This document shows, in pieces, positions 48,408-57,240 of a DNA stretch of 64,000 bases (position 1 is the stretch's first letter; every line of letters starts with the position of its first letter). The DNA comes from Vogesella sp. XCS3 (GTDB lineage Bacteria > Pseudomonadota > Gammaproteobacteria > Burkholderiales > Chromobacteriaceae): the NCBI RefSeq assembly GCF_020616155.1, contig NZ_CP085531.1, positions 1 to 64,000 of the forward strand, read 5' to 3'. Both the position numbers and the translations under genes were made by a program. The notes below the pieces were generated by a model, which was given only the letters and a program-made list of their open reading frames with translations, did no database searches and was not told the origin of the DNA.

Positions 48408-49625
48408 TCACATTGCAGCCATCATCGGGTTCAGCCAGTATCCGGGGAAGATCCTGAATCGCTCCGCTGACGCTCGTATGTATTGAAGAATCCACTCACT
48501 GACCATCCAGCGCCGGCCCAGTCGCTCAGCAGCCATACCGACCTTAATCGTACCCCCAAACGGATCAACAACCAGGTCCTCAGGCTCAGAAAGAAAGCGA
48601 ATCAGAAAATCAGGGATAGCCAGCGGGAAAGCTGCACCATGAGATGGCAGGCCAAGTCGCTCGGCGTCCTCTTTGTACTGTGCGCCATCACGGCACACGT
48701 GACCACGCATCAGGACGTTTTTCGGAATACGGCCTTCCGTCATGCCTCCGAAAGAGCCTGGCCGCAACTTGTACGCCCCATCGCCATACTCTGCCGTGCG
48801 TTGCTCGCCACCTCTGGCCAGTAGCGCCTTATGGCGCTCACTGTGCTCCTCAAGGACTCGACGATTGTTAGAACGCACTTTGTGAGGATCATTTGTCAGC
48901 CACAACACCGGTTCGTAGCCAGTGTTCAGCTGAACTCGCTTTTTGCTCGCCCATGCGATCGGAGCGGGCGGCTTCGACAGATTGACCCAAGGGATCATGT
49001 CCATCTTGTAAAGCCCAAAGCGATCACACAAGGCAATGGTCAACCGCTCCAGGTAGAGAGAGCGAGCCGGCACCCCCGGCAGGAAGATATCGTTTGAAAG
49101 ATTGATGCATACGCTCGCGCCAGGCATCAAGTTCTTGATGATCGGCTCGAAAGAACGGCAGATGAAATCCGTATATTCACTCTCAGAAGGGTTTCCATAA
49201 GCTCTGGGGATGCGAAGCGGATACGGCGGACTCGTCACGCAGAGAGCAATCTGCTGCTCAAGGCCGCCAAACACATCGCGGCATGCACCCCACACAGCCA
49301 CCCCGAGATCCGTAGAGAAGGCTACAAGCTTCACGCCACTCTTGGCCCGGTCCAGATCTTCTGTAACCTTCTCGGTTAGCCCCCAGATGCCACGCTCGTG
49401 GCGAGTTATCACTCCCATGGCTTTCAGCTCCTGCTGATGCCAACGGATTTTTCTCTTGACGACACTACGCAACGCGCCGGCCTCGCCGATCGGCGTTCTC
49501 GCATTCAGCTCATCATTGCTGAGGCCAGCCCTCCGGCTGACCTCGGAATACAAAGTCTCATTATCGAGACACACCTTCGCATCCGCATAAGCGGCGGCGA
49601 CATGGGAAAACAAGTCCAGTTGCAT
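48408..49625 (-). CDS. DNA methyltransferase, beta class, with a winged-helix N terminus
   Basis: 405 residues. Motif IV 'TSPPYP' (132-135) comes before motif I 'DPFGGT' (354-359), the beta order of N4-cytosine/N6-adenine methyltransferases. Residues about 20-85 ('LYSEVSRRAGLSNDEL', then 'RWHQQELKAMGVITRHERGIW') resemble the Mrr-type winged-helix DNA-binding domain. No restriction endonuclease follows, so it is an orphan methylase, probably protecting or marking plasmid DNA. Start at 49625 has GAGGA upstream; the longer frame is unlikely. Confidence 0.88.
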   Translation of the reverse strand: MQLDLFSHVAAAYADAKVCLDNETLYSEVSRRAGLSNDELNARTPIGEAGALRSVVKRKIRWHQQELKAMGVITRHERGIWGLTEKVTEDLDRAKSGVKLVAFSTDLGVAVWGACRDVFGGLEQQIALCVTSPPYPLRIPRAYGNPSESEYTDFICRSFEPIIKNLMPGASVCINLSNDIFLPGVPARSLYLERLTIALCDRFGLYKMDMIPWVNLSKPPAPIAWASKKRVQLNTGYEPVLWLTNDPHKVRSNNRRVLEEHSERHKALLARGGEQRTAEYGDGAYKLRPGSFGGMTEGRIPKNVLMRGHVCRDGAQYKEDAERLGLPSHGAAFPLAIPDFLIRFLSEPEDLVVDPFGGTIKVGMAAERLGRRWMVSEWILQYIRASAERFRIFPGYWLNPMMAAM

Positions 49626-49761
49626 GCCGTGATCCTCACGTTTCTTGCAGCCTGACCAACACGTTGCTAGTCTACAAACAAGCTGCCTTCCCAGCCAGAC
49701 TACCCAACCGACTGCCCTCGAAAAAAGAGACCGGCCTGCTGGCCGGTCAGATTCACTCTTG

Positions 49762-50370
49762 TTACATCGACGGGGAGGGACTCGATTTACGAGGGGTAAT
49801 CTCCGGCACCCGCAACAGGCGCTGATCAACACCCAAGGCCTTCATTACTGCACGCAGCTTCTCGACCGGGAGCGGATCGCCAGCATCGTCCTTGATGTGC
49901 AGGGCATAGCTTGTCCGCGCACCGGTCGAGAAATTCACGTCATCATCCATGGAATTCAGCCAAGCATGCCCAGAGGTAACCGGCTGCTCAGAGGGCGACA
50001 GCGTGCCAAACTTGGTAGCCATGCTCTTCAGCTCATCCAGGTCAACTTCTTCGTCTTCCACCTCGAAACCGGTATCTTCCGGCTCACCGGCTTCGATACC
50101 ACTCTCGGTCCACACCTGGTAAGTGATCGAAGCGGAGTAGGTTTCCATCACGGGGTGATGGATGCCACGATCTTTTGCGTACGCGATCGCGGGAGCCAAC
50201 CAGTCATCATCAGATGGTCTCGGAATGGAAGGCTTCTCCAGTAGACCATCTTCAATGGCCCCGAGAAAATCATCGCCCTTCAGGTCAAACAGATCCTCGC
50301 CAGTCAGGTCGTCGTAAAGCCGCAGACCTACCTCACCACGTTCGTTCTGATAGTCAGCAACCAAGGCCAT
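49762..50370 (-). CDS. Hypothetical acidic protein, 202 aa
   Basis: Start at 50370 (MALVADYQNERGEVGLRLYD) with AGAGGTG. Very acidic, with 'EPEDTGFEVEDEEVDLDEL' in the middle; no signal peptide or catalytic motif. A C-terminal part 'YALHIKDDAGDPLPVEKLRAV' suggests an alpha/beta fold. Possibly a DNA mimic (acidic) but unproven. Under a dyad operator 23 bp upstream. Confidence 0.65.
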   Translation of the reverse strand: MALVADYQNERGEVGLRLYDDLTGEDLFDLKGDDFLGAIEDGLLEKPSIPRPSDDDWLAPAIAYAKDRGIHHPVMETYSASITYQVWTESGIEAGEPEDTGFEVEDEEVDLDELKSMATKFGTLSPSEQPVTSGHAWLNSMDDDVNFSTGARTSYALHIKDDAGDPLPVEKLRAVMKALGVDQRLLRVPEITPRKSSPSPSM

Positions 50371-50393
50371 CGCGCACACCTCTCAAAAGTTAA

Positions 50394-50423
50394 GTTATGA
50401 CATAGTTACTACTACAGTATAAC
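50394..50423. promoter_or_regulatory. 30-bp dyad operator upstream of the acidic-protein gene
   Basis: Ends GTTATGACATAG and GTATAAC, with inner ATAGTTA/TAACTAT arms. Confidence 0.5.
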
Positions 50424-50456
50424 TATTTTTGTTTTGAATTTGCGACACTTTTCACA

Positions 50457-50482
50457 TTGTATTGCCTAAGTCACTTGTTTGT
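50457..50482. promoter_or_regulatory. Single copy of the 21-bp repeat overlapping a GGTCACTT-like site
   Basis: TTGTATTGCCTAAG is a lone copy of the repeat unit found at 51452; TCACTTGTTTG follows at once. About 245 bp upstream of the 221-residue gene. Confidence 0.35.
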
Positions 50483-50532
50483 TACCCACCCAATCCTCTA
50501 CCCTTGTCTTCATGATGAACGAGGCGATCTCT

Positions 50533-50546
50533 ACCCAACTTTATGC
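50533..50546 (-). other. Solitary iteron-like site
   Basis: On the minus strand CGCATAAAGTTGGG matches the oriV iteron core GCATAAAGTGGGG with one mismatch. Confidence 0.4.
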
Positions 50547-50712
50547 GTCGCCAAAGTGTGTGTGATTGCTGCAACACTTTTCTAGGTTGTCGAGCTGACC
50601 ATTTAACTAATAATCAGCGCGGATTCGCACTCCGGCTGCAATCAAAATGCAATGAAATTTATCAGTGCATCATCCGCTGAACAATCGACACCAAAAAAAC
50701 AAAGGAATAAAA

Positions 50713-51378
50713 ATGGAAAGCAAAGAACCTGTCGTGATCACCATAAAAATTAGCGACCCCGACGAGTACAATCGCTTTTCTGAGATGAAGAAAAACGCTG
50801 GCATCCAAAACGAAACAGACGGACTAGTCATTCTTTCATTGATCAGCCTTGTTGCTAACGGCGGCATATCTGGCCAAGACCTGGCAAAGCTCGTTGAGCG
50901 CAGAAAGCTGATCTCAAAAAGTATTCGCTCAAAGGGAATCAAGGAAGGACTTCGCCGCAAGAGGATGTCTCAGCAACCTGCTGAAATACCGCAGGCCACT
51001 GAAACGCAAACAACCGAGCGCCACTATTTAGTGACAAAAGACAACCTAGCCACTCAGGCGCTCGTTGAGAATATGGGACTGCCTCAGATCCATATCCCTG
51101 ATGAGCACGAACTTCACGTTGAAGTCGATATCGGCTCTGCCGCCGCTGAAAACCCGGCCGCACAGCCCGCCAGGCCAGAAGGCCAGCAATCACAACAGCC
51201 GGCCAGCACAATGCAGCCACGGCCGCCTGCGCATCCCCAGCAGACCGTACAGCTCCAAGCCGAAGAGCCGCCAGTTGCCACACGACGCACCGACACTTCA
51301 GAAGGTACAACTACCAGCAACAACAGTGCGCCCCTTGGGAGCAACATCCCGGACGCAGCATTCGACGGGTGGATCTGA
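50713..51378 (+). CDS. Hypothetical protein with a disordered C terminus, 221 aa
   Basis: Start at 50713 with AAAGGAA. N-terminal part (about 1-90) folds as alpha/beta ('VVITIKISDPDEYNRFSEM', then 'LAKLVERRKLISKSIRSKG'); the rest is Gln/Pro/Ala-rich, low complexity and probably disordered. Flanked by single and clustered 21-bp repeats, which makes it a candidate for the protein that binds them, but nothing in its sequence proves DNA binding. Confidence 0.6.
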   Translation: MESKEPVVITIKISDPDEYNRFSEMKKNAGIQNETDGLVILSLISLVANGGISGQDLAKLVERRKLISKSIRSKGIKEGLRRKRMSQQPAEIPQATETQTTERHYLVTKDNLATQALVENMGLPQIHIPDEHELHVEVDIGSAAAENPAAQPARPEGQQSQQPASTMQPRPPAHPQQTVQLQAEEPPVATRRTDTSEGTTTSNNSAPLGSNIPDAAFDGWI

Positions 51379-51400
51379 CCGCTTACCGTCCCTCTACACA

Positions 51401-51428
51401 GCCGGCCTCCTGCCGGCTTCTTTTTTGC
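51401..51428 (+). terminator. Rho-independent terminator
   Basis: GCCGGC repeats around CTCCT and a T-run. Confidence 0.8.
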
Positions 51429-51451
51429 CATCCGCCCGGCTACACCCACAC

Positions 51452-51560
51452 TCTGTATTGCCTATGTTCACCTTAGTATTGCCTGTGTCGCTACTTAGTA
51501 TTGCCTAAGCATCACTTAGTACAGCCTATGTTTGACTTTGTATTGTCTGTGTTGCCTATG
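51452..51560. repeat. Five 21-bp iteron-like repeats before the MobV gene
   Basis: Units begin near 51452, 51473, 51495, 51516 and 51536 (spacing 20-22 bp, two helical turns). Consensus is (C)TTAGTATTGCCTATG; the third copy is a perfect inverted repeat CTTAG-TATTGC-CTAAG. A further divergent copy lies at 51690-51705. Confidence 0.7.
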
Positions 51561-51938
51561 TTTTCCCGCCTACGAGTGAACCAGTCCAGGGCAGACGGGC
51601 ATTCGCGCTGTCACGGCTCTCTCAGCACTCCAACTCTCGGAGGAGGGGAGACCCGGACTCGAAGCATCCCAAAAGCCCCAAAAATCCGACAGCTTAGTAT
51701 TGTCCAAGTCGAAAGCAGGCCAATCGAACAACCGTTTGATATGCGACCATTGCCTGCCACTATGCTGCCCAAAAATCCCAAACGTCATGATCATGTCGAG
51801 CCATAACCTTCAACCCTCCTCCTCCGAAAAACAGCTTAATTTTTAATCATTTTGGCTTTATACTATCTAGCAACTCTATCTAGCTTCACCAGTCAGTTCG
51901 TAGGGTAATCATATATTTGATTTTTTAGGGATTTCCTC
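51561..51938. other. Gene-free stretch before the MobV gene
   Basis: Carries a lone repeat at about 51690, an AT-rich part and a direct duplication of CTATCTAGC (51866-51888 region). Open frames here have no ribosome sites. Could contain the nick region for the relaxase. Confidence 0.5.
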
Positions 51939-52814
51939 ATGCGACAAGCGCAATTCATCCACATGCAGGGTTACCGTCTGCATGCGCATGACACCTACAA
52001 GCGAAAAAAGACCGTCTTGATCGAAAAATGCTGGGGCGTTCGTGATGTTGTTGCGGAGGCCATGCGCGTCCCAGAGGCATCCAGGCATGTACCCAACCCA
52101 GAACCCCCTCACATCTTCCGCTACAGGTCTCCCGTTGATGATCCGAACGACTATCCGGACTGGATCGAGGAGCACATGGGCTATTGCAGAGAGTCTGACG
52201 GAGCCAGGCTGAGGAAGTCTGCCATCGCCCTGGCCACCTACATCGTGAGCCTTCCCTCTGAGCTGAAAGACCTCACCCCGGAATGCATGCGGCTGTCTGC
52301 CGAGTTTTTGCAAGAGATGCTTGAGAACAGCGGCGTCGATCTCACATTTGGCATCCGTCACCTGGACGAGTCCAACCCACATATCCACTTCTGGGCGACG
52401 CCCTCCATGGCCAGCATCGAAAAGCAGTCTTGGAGGCTGTCTCCTGTTGTTTCGCTTTCCTCGCCAGAATTGACCAAATTCCAGGATCTCTACTGGCAAA
52501 AAGTCGGCCGCAAGCTCGGGCTTGCCAGGCGGTCTATCAGTCCAACGCTTCAGCGGGTCAATCGTTGGGTATACGACAAAATTAAGAGAAACGACCCAGT
52601 TAGCCTTAAGGAATTAGTTTCTGGCGAGCCGCTTTATGAGCTGGGATACGTGCAAGCTATTCAAGAGCTAATAAAGAAGGGACTCATTACCGAGCTATCA
52701 GCAACTGAAATTCTAGAAAGGAATTACCCGGAATTTGTTAATCCATTCAAGGAAAGTCTTAAAACAGGCAACCTATACATTCCGCAATCTCTTGAATTTA
52801 AACCGGATATTTAA
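51939..52814 (+). CDS. MobV/Pre-type relaxase-like protein
   Basis: 291 residues. The decisive signature is 'RHLDESNPHIHFWATP' (about 140-155), the HxDE...PHxH metal-binding motif III of HUH relaxases of the MobV (Pre/Mob) group, preceded by 'RLRKSAIALATYIVSLPSE', which matches motif II. Motif I is not clear at the N terminus. The protein is about half the usual length, so it may be a truncated or minimal relaxase, or a recombination enzyme. An oriT would be expected upstream. The start at 51939 has no strong ribosome site. Confidence 0.75.
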   Translation: MRQAQFIHMQGYRLHAHDTYKRKKTVLIEKCWGVRDVVAEAMRVPEASRHVPNPEPPHIFRYRSPVDDPNDYPDWIEEHMGYCRESDGARLRKSAIALATYIVSLPSELKDLTPECMRLSAEFLQEMLENSGVDLTFGIRHLDESNPHIHFWATPSMASIEKQSWRLSPVVSLSSPELTKFQDLYWQKVGRKLGLARRSISPTLQRVNRWVYDKIKRNDPVSLKELVSGEPLYELGYVQAIQELIKKGLITELSATEILERNYPEFVNPFKESLKTGNLYIPQSLEFKPDI

Positions 52815-52828
52815 CCGAGGATAAGACT

Positions 52829-53236
52829 ATGCGACTTCTAAAAATATTGGTATCTCCCTTTATTGCTCCGTTCAGAATTTTGTCAACCATCAAAACTGCC
52901 TCTGAAAGACTGGCAACCATGAATGACATGGTTAAGCCGAAGCATGAGGAAGGATATAAATGGACCAGACCAGATAATTACGAAGATATCAGGAGAATAT
53001 CCGCTAAAACTTCGCGAATTCTTTGGTATTGCAGCGCAAGCTGCCCATTTCTGGCAGCCATGGCAATTATCTATGACTTCCCTGCACTCATGGCATACAA
53101 CCTCGCTATGATGGCCGGAACAGGTGCTCTGCTGGCACTCAGGTTTGCCCTGATCTCGCGGCAGATGCAAACTGGCGACTTGGCAAAGTCACGCATTAAA
53201 GATGCATTCAAAGATAAATGGTGGTTCCCAAACTAA
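52829..53236 (+). CDS. Small membrane protein, 135 aa
   Basis: Starts 14 bp after the relaxase-like gene with GAGGA. Hydrophobic segments at about residues 68-84 and 87-107 form a TM hairpin, with a basic C terminus. In operon with the relaxase-like and RecG-like genes. No family recognised; maybe a transfer-associated protein. Confidence 0.65.
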   Translation: MRLLKILVSPFIAPFRILSTIKTASERLATMNDMVKPKHEEGYKWTRPDNYEDIRRISAKTSRILWYCSASCPFLAAMAIIYDFPALMAYNLAMMAGTGALLALRFALISRQMQTGDLAKSRIKDAFKDKWWFPN

Positions 53237-53247
53237 GGAGCTGAAGA

Positions 53248-55278
53248 ATGAGCACGCGACCGCCTGGCAGTAGCAAGGCCCCAAAGAAATCAGCAATCCA
53301 GGTGGAGGAGCTGGTTTCGAAGTGGATGGACAGTTTAGGCATTGCCTCTGACTTACAGATCCCGTTCATCCTTCCACGACGATACGAGGACTACTCCCAA
53401 CCAAAAACAAGACTATCCAGCGACCTTGTCGGCCAGCGCGTAACCATTCACATCAGGGCCATTAGTAGCGGAGAAGTCGTCCGAGACGGCAAGTCGAAGA
53501 CGTTCTTGAAAGCCGTGGACATGGCAGGAAACCAGGTACTGCTCTCCCGGTTTGGTGAGTCATACGCCATGATTGGCACTACGCCGGGCACGGAAATGCA
53601 CGTGTCTGGCACGCTCATTCAAAAGGGCCGGTCGGGGTTCGAACTGGCAGGCGCAACCATCGCTCCGCAGGAGTGGGTTGGCAAAGTCCGTCCGATCTAC
53701 CCCAAAACAACAGACAAGCCTGAATTGAACGATGCCATTGCTGGCATTGCAGCTGCCGTCCTTCAAGACTCGCCAGACTTCATCAATGAGTACGTCGGCC
53801 GCTTTTTCACCAACATGACTAGCAAGCAGATCCTGGCCAAAATTGCCGTTACCGGGCTGAGCGATGTTGCTGCGCTTATCCTGATGGCACACCGTCCGAA
53901 ATCGTTAGAGTTCGCCAAGATGGCTCAAGATGCCTTGGCCACGCTTGCTACACTCGAAATGGTAGAGCAAGGCAAAACCCAAATCAGCCGAAAGCCTTCA
54001 ACGGCATCAGTGGTCTCAATCAAGCATGACCACATCCCCGCCCTAGCAAAGGCCCTGCCATTTACCCTGTCACCAGAGCAGCAGGTCGCCGCATCAGACA
54101 TCCTCCACGACCTCATGTCTCCCTTCCCCATGTTCAGAGCGCTTTCTGGCGACGTAGGCACGGGCAAGACTGCAACCTTCGCGATCGCAGCAGCAGCAGC
54201 CCAAAAGGCAAACGCTCAAGTAACGATTCTGGTGGTCAATGAATTGGTGGCCAGACAAATCCACGCCGAGATCGCCTCGGCCTGGCCTGATGTACCTGCC
54301 AAACTTGTCCTGGATGGCACTAAGACAAGGGAGATCAAAGCAGTGCTGCCGGATAACCCCATCTTAATCGGCACAACTTCGCTGTTCTCTCGCTGCCGCA
54401 AACTGAAACTGAAGACCGACTTCCTTATCATTGATGAGCAGCACAAGCTCTCACTGGCTCAGAAGCAAGAGCTGCTGAGCGAAAACACTAACCTGCTTGA
54501 AGCCTCCGCCACGTTCATCCCCAGGACCGCCGCACTCGTCAAGTTTGGTTTGATGGATGTTTCCACACTCAAAAACTGCCCAGTTAAGAAAACCATCCAT
54601 TCGACGCTAGTTGAGAAGGATGACCAAGGCACGGCCTTTGATGCCATAAAAAAAGCCATAGGGCGCGGCGAGCAAGTCGCCATCATTTACCCCCAAGTAG
54701 CAAAAACCAAAGCAGAACAGGAGCGGCACAACCTTGAAGAGGCAATTACCCGATTTGAAGCGGCCTTCCCCGGTAAGGTTGTTGGGCTTCATGGCGGCAT
54801 GTCTGGCGACGAAAAATCCTCAATCATTGATGCGATGAAACAGGGACGGCACCAGGTACTGGTTACCACCACAGTGATCGAAGTCGGTGTGACATTGCCA
54901 GATCTCAAGGTTGTCGCAGTAGTCCGCCCTGATCGGTATGGTGTTGCACAGCTTCACCAACTCCGGGGCCGAGTTGCCCGCAAAGGCGGGGAAGGGCATT
55001 TTTTCATGCTACTGACGGATGAGATTGAGCAAGAAACCCGAGACCGCCTCAATCTCCTTGTGAACTATTCGAGCGGCTTCGATTTGTCCCGACATGACAT
55101 GCTTCAACGGGGCTTTGGTGATCTGTCCGATTCATCCGATAGCCAAACGGGTGCGTCCACAAGCGAAATCTTCCCAACCATCAAACTAATGCCTGATGAC
55201 ATTGAGCGGATGGCTGAAATTCATCAAAGGCAGGTCCCACGGCAAGCAAGAAAGCAGTCCCCAGCCGTCACAGCCTGA
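53248..55278 (+). CDS. RecG-like superfamily 2 DNA helicase
   Basis: 676 residues. The N-terminal wedge/OB-fold part ('IPFILPRRYEDYSQP', then 'QRVTIHIRAISSGEV') is followed by Walker A 'GDVGTGKTATF' (Lys307), motif II 'DEQH' (396-399), motif V-VI 'TTTVIEVGVTLPD' and 'HQLRGRVARKG'. This is the RecG layout; the enzyme drives branch migration and fork regression. Location just after a relaxase-like gene suggests processing of transferred or replicating plasmid DNA. GGAG upstream; a terminator follows. Confidence 0.9.
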   Translation: MSTRPPGSSKAPKKSAIQVEELVSKWMDSLGIASDLQIPFILPRRYEDYSQPKTRLSSDLVGQRVTIHIRAISSGEVVRDGKSKTFLKAVDMAGNQVLLSRFGESYAMIGTTPGTEMHVSGTLIQKGRSGFELAGATIAPQEWVGKVRPIYPKTTDKPELNDAIAGIAAAVLQDSPDFINEYVGRFFTNMTSKQILAKIAVTGLSDVAALILMAHRPKSLEFAKMAQDALATLATLEMVEQGKTQISRKPSTASVVSIKHDHIPALAKALPFTLSPEQQVAASDILHDLMSPFPMFRALSGDVGTGKTATFAIAAAAAQKANAQVTILVVNELVARQIHAEIASAWPDVPAKLVLDGTKTREIKAVLPDNPILIGTTSLFSRCRKLKLKTDFLIIDEQHKLSLAQKQELLSENTNLLEASATFIPRTAALVKFGLMDVSTLKNCPVKKTIHSTLVEKDDQGTAFDAIKKAIGRGEQVAIIYPQVAKTKAEQERHNLEEAITRFEAAFPGKVVGLHGGMSGDEKSSIIDAMKQGRHQVLVTTTVIEVGVTLPDLKVVAVVRPDRYGVAQLHQLRGRVARKGGEGHFFMLLTDEIEQETRDRLNLLVNYSSGFDLSRHDMLQRGFGDLSDSSDSQTGASTSEIFPTIKLMPDDIERMAEIHQRQVPRQARKQSPAVTA

Positions 55279-55291
55279 TACAGTAGAATCC

Positions 55292-55314
55292 AACCCGGCA
55301 TAGCCGGGTTTTTT
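55292..55314 (+). terminator. Rho-independent terminator after the RecG-like gene
   Basis: AACCCGGC and GCCGGGTT with a T-run. Confidence 0.85.
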
Positions 55315-55330
55315 ATGTCTATAGAATAGG

Positions 55331-55922
55331 GCTGTCGGGGGTGTGCTATTAGCACACTCGGTGTCTGGCTGTCGGGGGTGTGCTATTAGCACACTCGGTG
55401 TCTGGCTGTCGGGGGTGTGCTATTAGCACACTCGGTGTCTGGCTGTCGGGGGTGTGCTATTAGCACACTCGGTGTCTGGCTGTCGGGGGTGTGCTATTAG
55501 CACACTCGGTGTCTGGCTGTCGGGGGTGTGCTATTAGCACACTCGGTGTCTGGCTGTCGGGGGTGTGCTATTAGCACACTCGGTGTCTGGCTGTCGGGGG
55601 TGTGCTATTAGCACACTCGGTGTCTGGCTGTCGGGGGTGTGCTATTAGCACACTCGGTGTCTGGCTGTCGGGGGTGTGCTATTAGCACACTCGGTGTCTG
55701 GCTGTCGGGGGTGTGCTATTAGCACACTCGGTGTCTGGCTGTCGGGGGTGTGCTATTAGCACACTCGGTGTCTGGCTGTCGGGGGTGTGCTATTAGCACA
55801 CTCGGTGTCTGGCTGTCGGGGGTGTGCTATTAGCACACTCGGTGTCTGGCTGTCGGGGGTGTGCTATTAGCACACTCGGTGTCTGGCTGTCGGGGGTGTG
55901 CTATTAGCACACTCGGTGTCTG
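55331..55922. repeat. 16 perfect tandem copies of a 37-bp palindrome-bearing unit
   Basis: Units start every 37 bp from 55331 to 55886. Each holds the perfect 17-bp palindrome GTGTGCTATTAGCACAC (8-bp arms around T) flanked by GGGG and TCGGTGTCTGG. No variation among copies was seen. The array lies between the RecG-like gene and the convergent HTH/ParB/ParA/RepA block, which makes it a candidate centromere or incompatibility region. Confidence 0.95.
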
Positions 55923-55930
55923 GCTGAGCC

Positions 55931-55953
55931 AACTTTTCCCCAAGTTTATGCGT
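55931..55953 (-). other. Solitary iteron-like site next to the 37-bp array
   Basis: On the minus strand ACGCATAAACTTGGGG resembles the oriV iteron (two mismatches). Confidence 0.4.
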
Positions 55954-56018
55954 AGTCCCCACCGGGCAATCAGACTCGCCTGAATCGAAGCTTTCGGCAT
56001 CACAACGCCCATCCCACC

Positions 56019-57041
56019 CTAAGCTGCAACGCTCTCAGATAAGGCGTTAGTGAGTTGGCCGGGAACGCACCTGGTAAGCTCACCTGTACGCACAGCCTCA
56101 TAGAATGCACCATTTACGGGTGCGACGACGCGTTTGCCTCGCTTTGCGCCCACAACAATGAACCCGTCCCCTGATCGCTCTACAACCAGCTCTGCACCTG
56201 CACGTGTGATGTACTTCTCCCCTGCCCTCACCTCATCGTGATCAGCTACCGGCTTACTTGGCTTGCCTCCCACATTGACGACTTTGGCCTTAGCTTGGCG
56301 ATCAGCCATGAGGTGCCCGCGCTTGGCAGTAAAGTCCGTCGTCAGGCTCCGACACAGTGCCAGCAGGTAGCGGACGCGGTCAGTAGCAGAAGGCAGCACT
56401 TTCAGCCGTTCTTGCATGCAGAAAACGATGTCCTCAAGCCGTTGCTTGTTCTCGCTGGCTTTTTTCATCAACCACAAAACCGTTTTTGCTTCCAGTTCGC
56501 CCCATGTCATTAGCCCTATCAGGCTTTGAGGAATTTTGAAGAATCCGATTTTGATGAAAGAACTGCTGGAAGCATGATTATTCTGTAAAGGCTGGTCAGA
56601 GGAACTCTGGTTCTTAATGCATTGCAAATTGCGAGTCGGGGAGGTTGAATTAACAGGCTTTGCATTTATCGAGTCAGATACCCCCTTGGCCAGTTGGGGG
56701 AGGGGGCTTGCTAGACCGAGCAAAGATATTGCCTTGGACGTGAGTGCGATTTTCCCGATGCCGTAACTACCATTGCGGCGGCGATCTTGGTCTTTGCGTG
56801 TAATCACGCCAAGCACTTCAAGATTGTTCAAGGCGCGATAAATGGTTGCAGGATGAGCGCACATCTGGTCAGCCAGGTATTCCTTTGATGGCCAGACTGG
56901 CAATAGAGGATCTTTGGCGCTGACAAGCCGGAGGAGATTCTGGAGGAGTAACCGACCTGATTTTGTCAGGCCTTCAAAAGGGCAAGACTTTTTACTGGCG
57001 ACACTCGTAATCGCCAAGGAAATTTTGTAAGGAAACGACAT
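56019..57041 (-). CDS. HTH_36-type replication/regulatory protein, 340 aa
   Basis: The start at 57041 follows AGGTGGCC; the longer frame starts in weak sequence. The N-terminal domain 'LTKSGRLLLQNLLRL', then 'PSKEYLADQMCAHPATIYRALNNLEVLGVITRKD' (split) and 'GSYGIGKIALT' has the HTH_36 winged-helix pattern seen in plasmid and phage replication proteins. A middle basic region and an unrecognised C-terminal domain follow. It lies beside the 37-bp array and may bind it or the promoter upstream. Function inferred only. Confidence 0.7.
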   Translation of the reverse strand: MSFPYKISLAITSVASKKSCPFEGLTKSGRLLLQNLLRLVSAKDPLLPVWPSKEYLADQMCAHPATIYRALNNLEVLGVITRKDQDRRRNGSYGIGKIALTSKAISLLGLASPLPQLAKGVSDSINAKPVNSTSPTRNLQCIKNQSSSDQPLQNNHASSSSFIKIGFFKIPQSLIGLMTWGELEAKTVLWLMKKASENKQRLEDIVFCMQERLKVLPSATDRVRYLLALCRSLTTDFTAKRGHLMADRQAKAKVVNVGGKPSKPVADHDEVRAGEKYITRAGAELVVERSGDGFIVVGAKRGKRVVAPVNGAFYEAVRTGELTRCVPGQLTNALSESVAA

Positions 57042-57240
57042 TTGGCCACCTGAATTTAGGCGTAAAGAACCCCTGTCTTGCGCTAGAGACAGAAGTGGCC
57101 GATAATCGAATTGTGATGTTCGAAAGCCTCCGAGTAGATCGTCAAATCTAACTAGGAGGAGCGGCACTCTGCTCTATGAGCAAAACTCTCTTGCCCCCCT
57201 TGCTGCGTCAACAGCCTGGGGGGTTAAATTTTTCAGCTAG

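Noticed and set aside
51501..51806. Plus-strand ORF between the 221-aa gene and the relaxase
   Set aside because: Starts inside the 21-bp repeats, has no ribosome site and a random composition.
51909..52499. Minus-strand ORF over the relaxase-like gene
   Set aside because: The plus strand carries the HUH motif and codon pattern; the antisense frame has no motif or ribosome site.
55331..55922. CRISPR array
   Set aside because: Units are directly adjacent with no variable spacers, and no cas genes are nearby.
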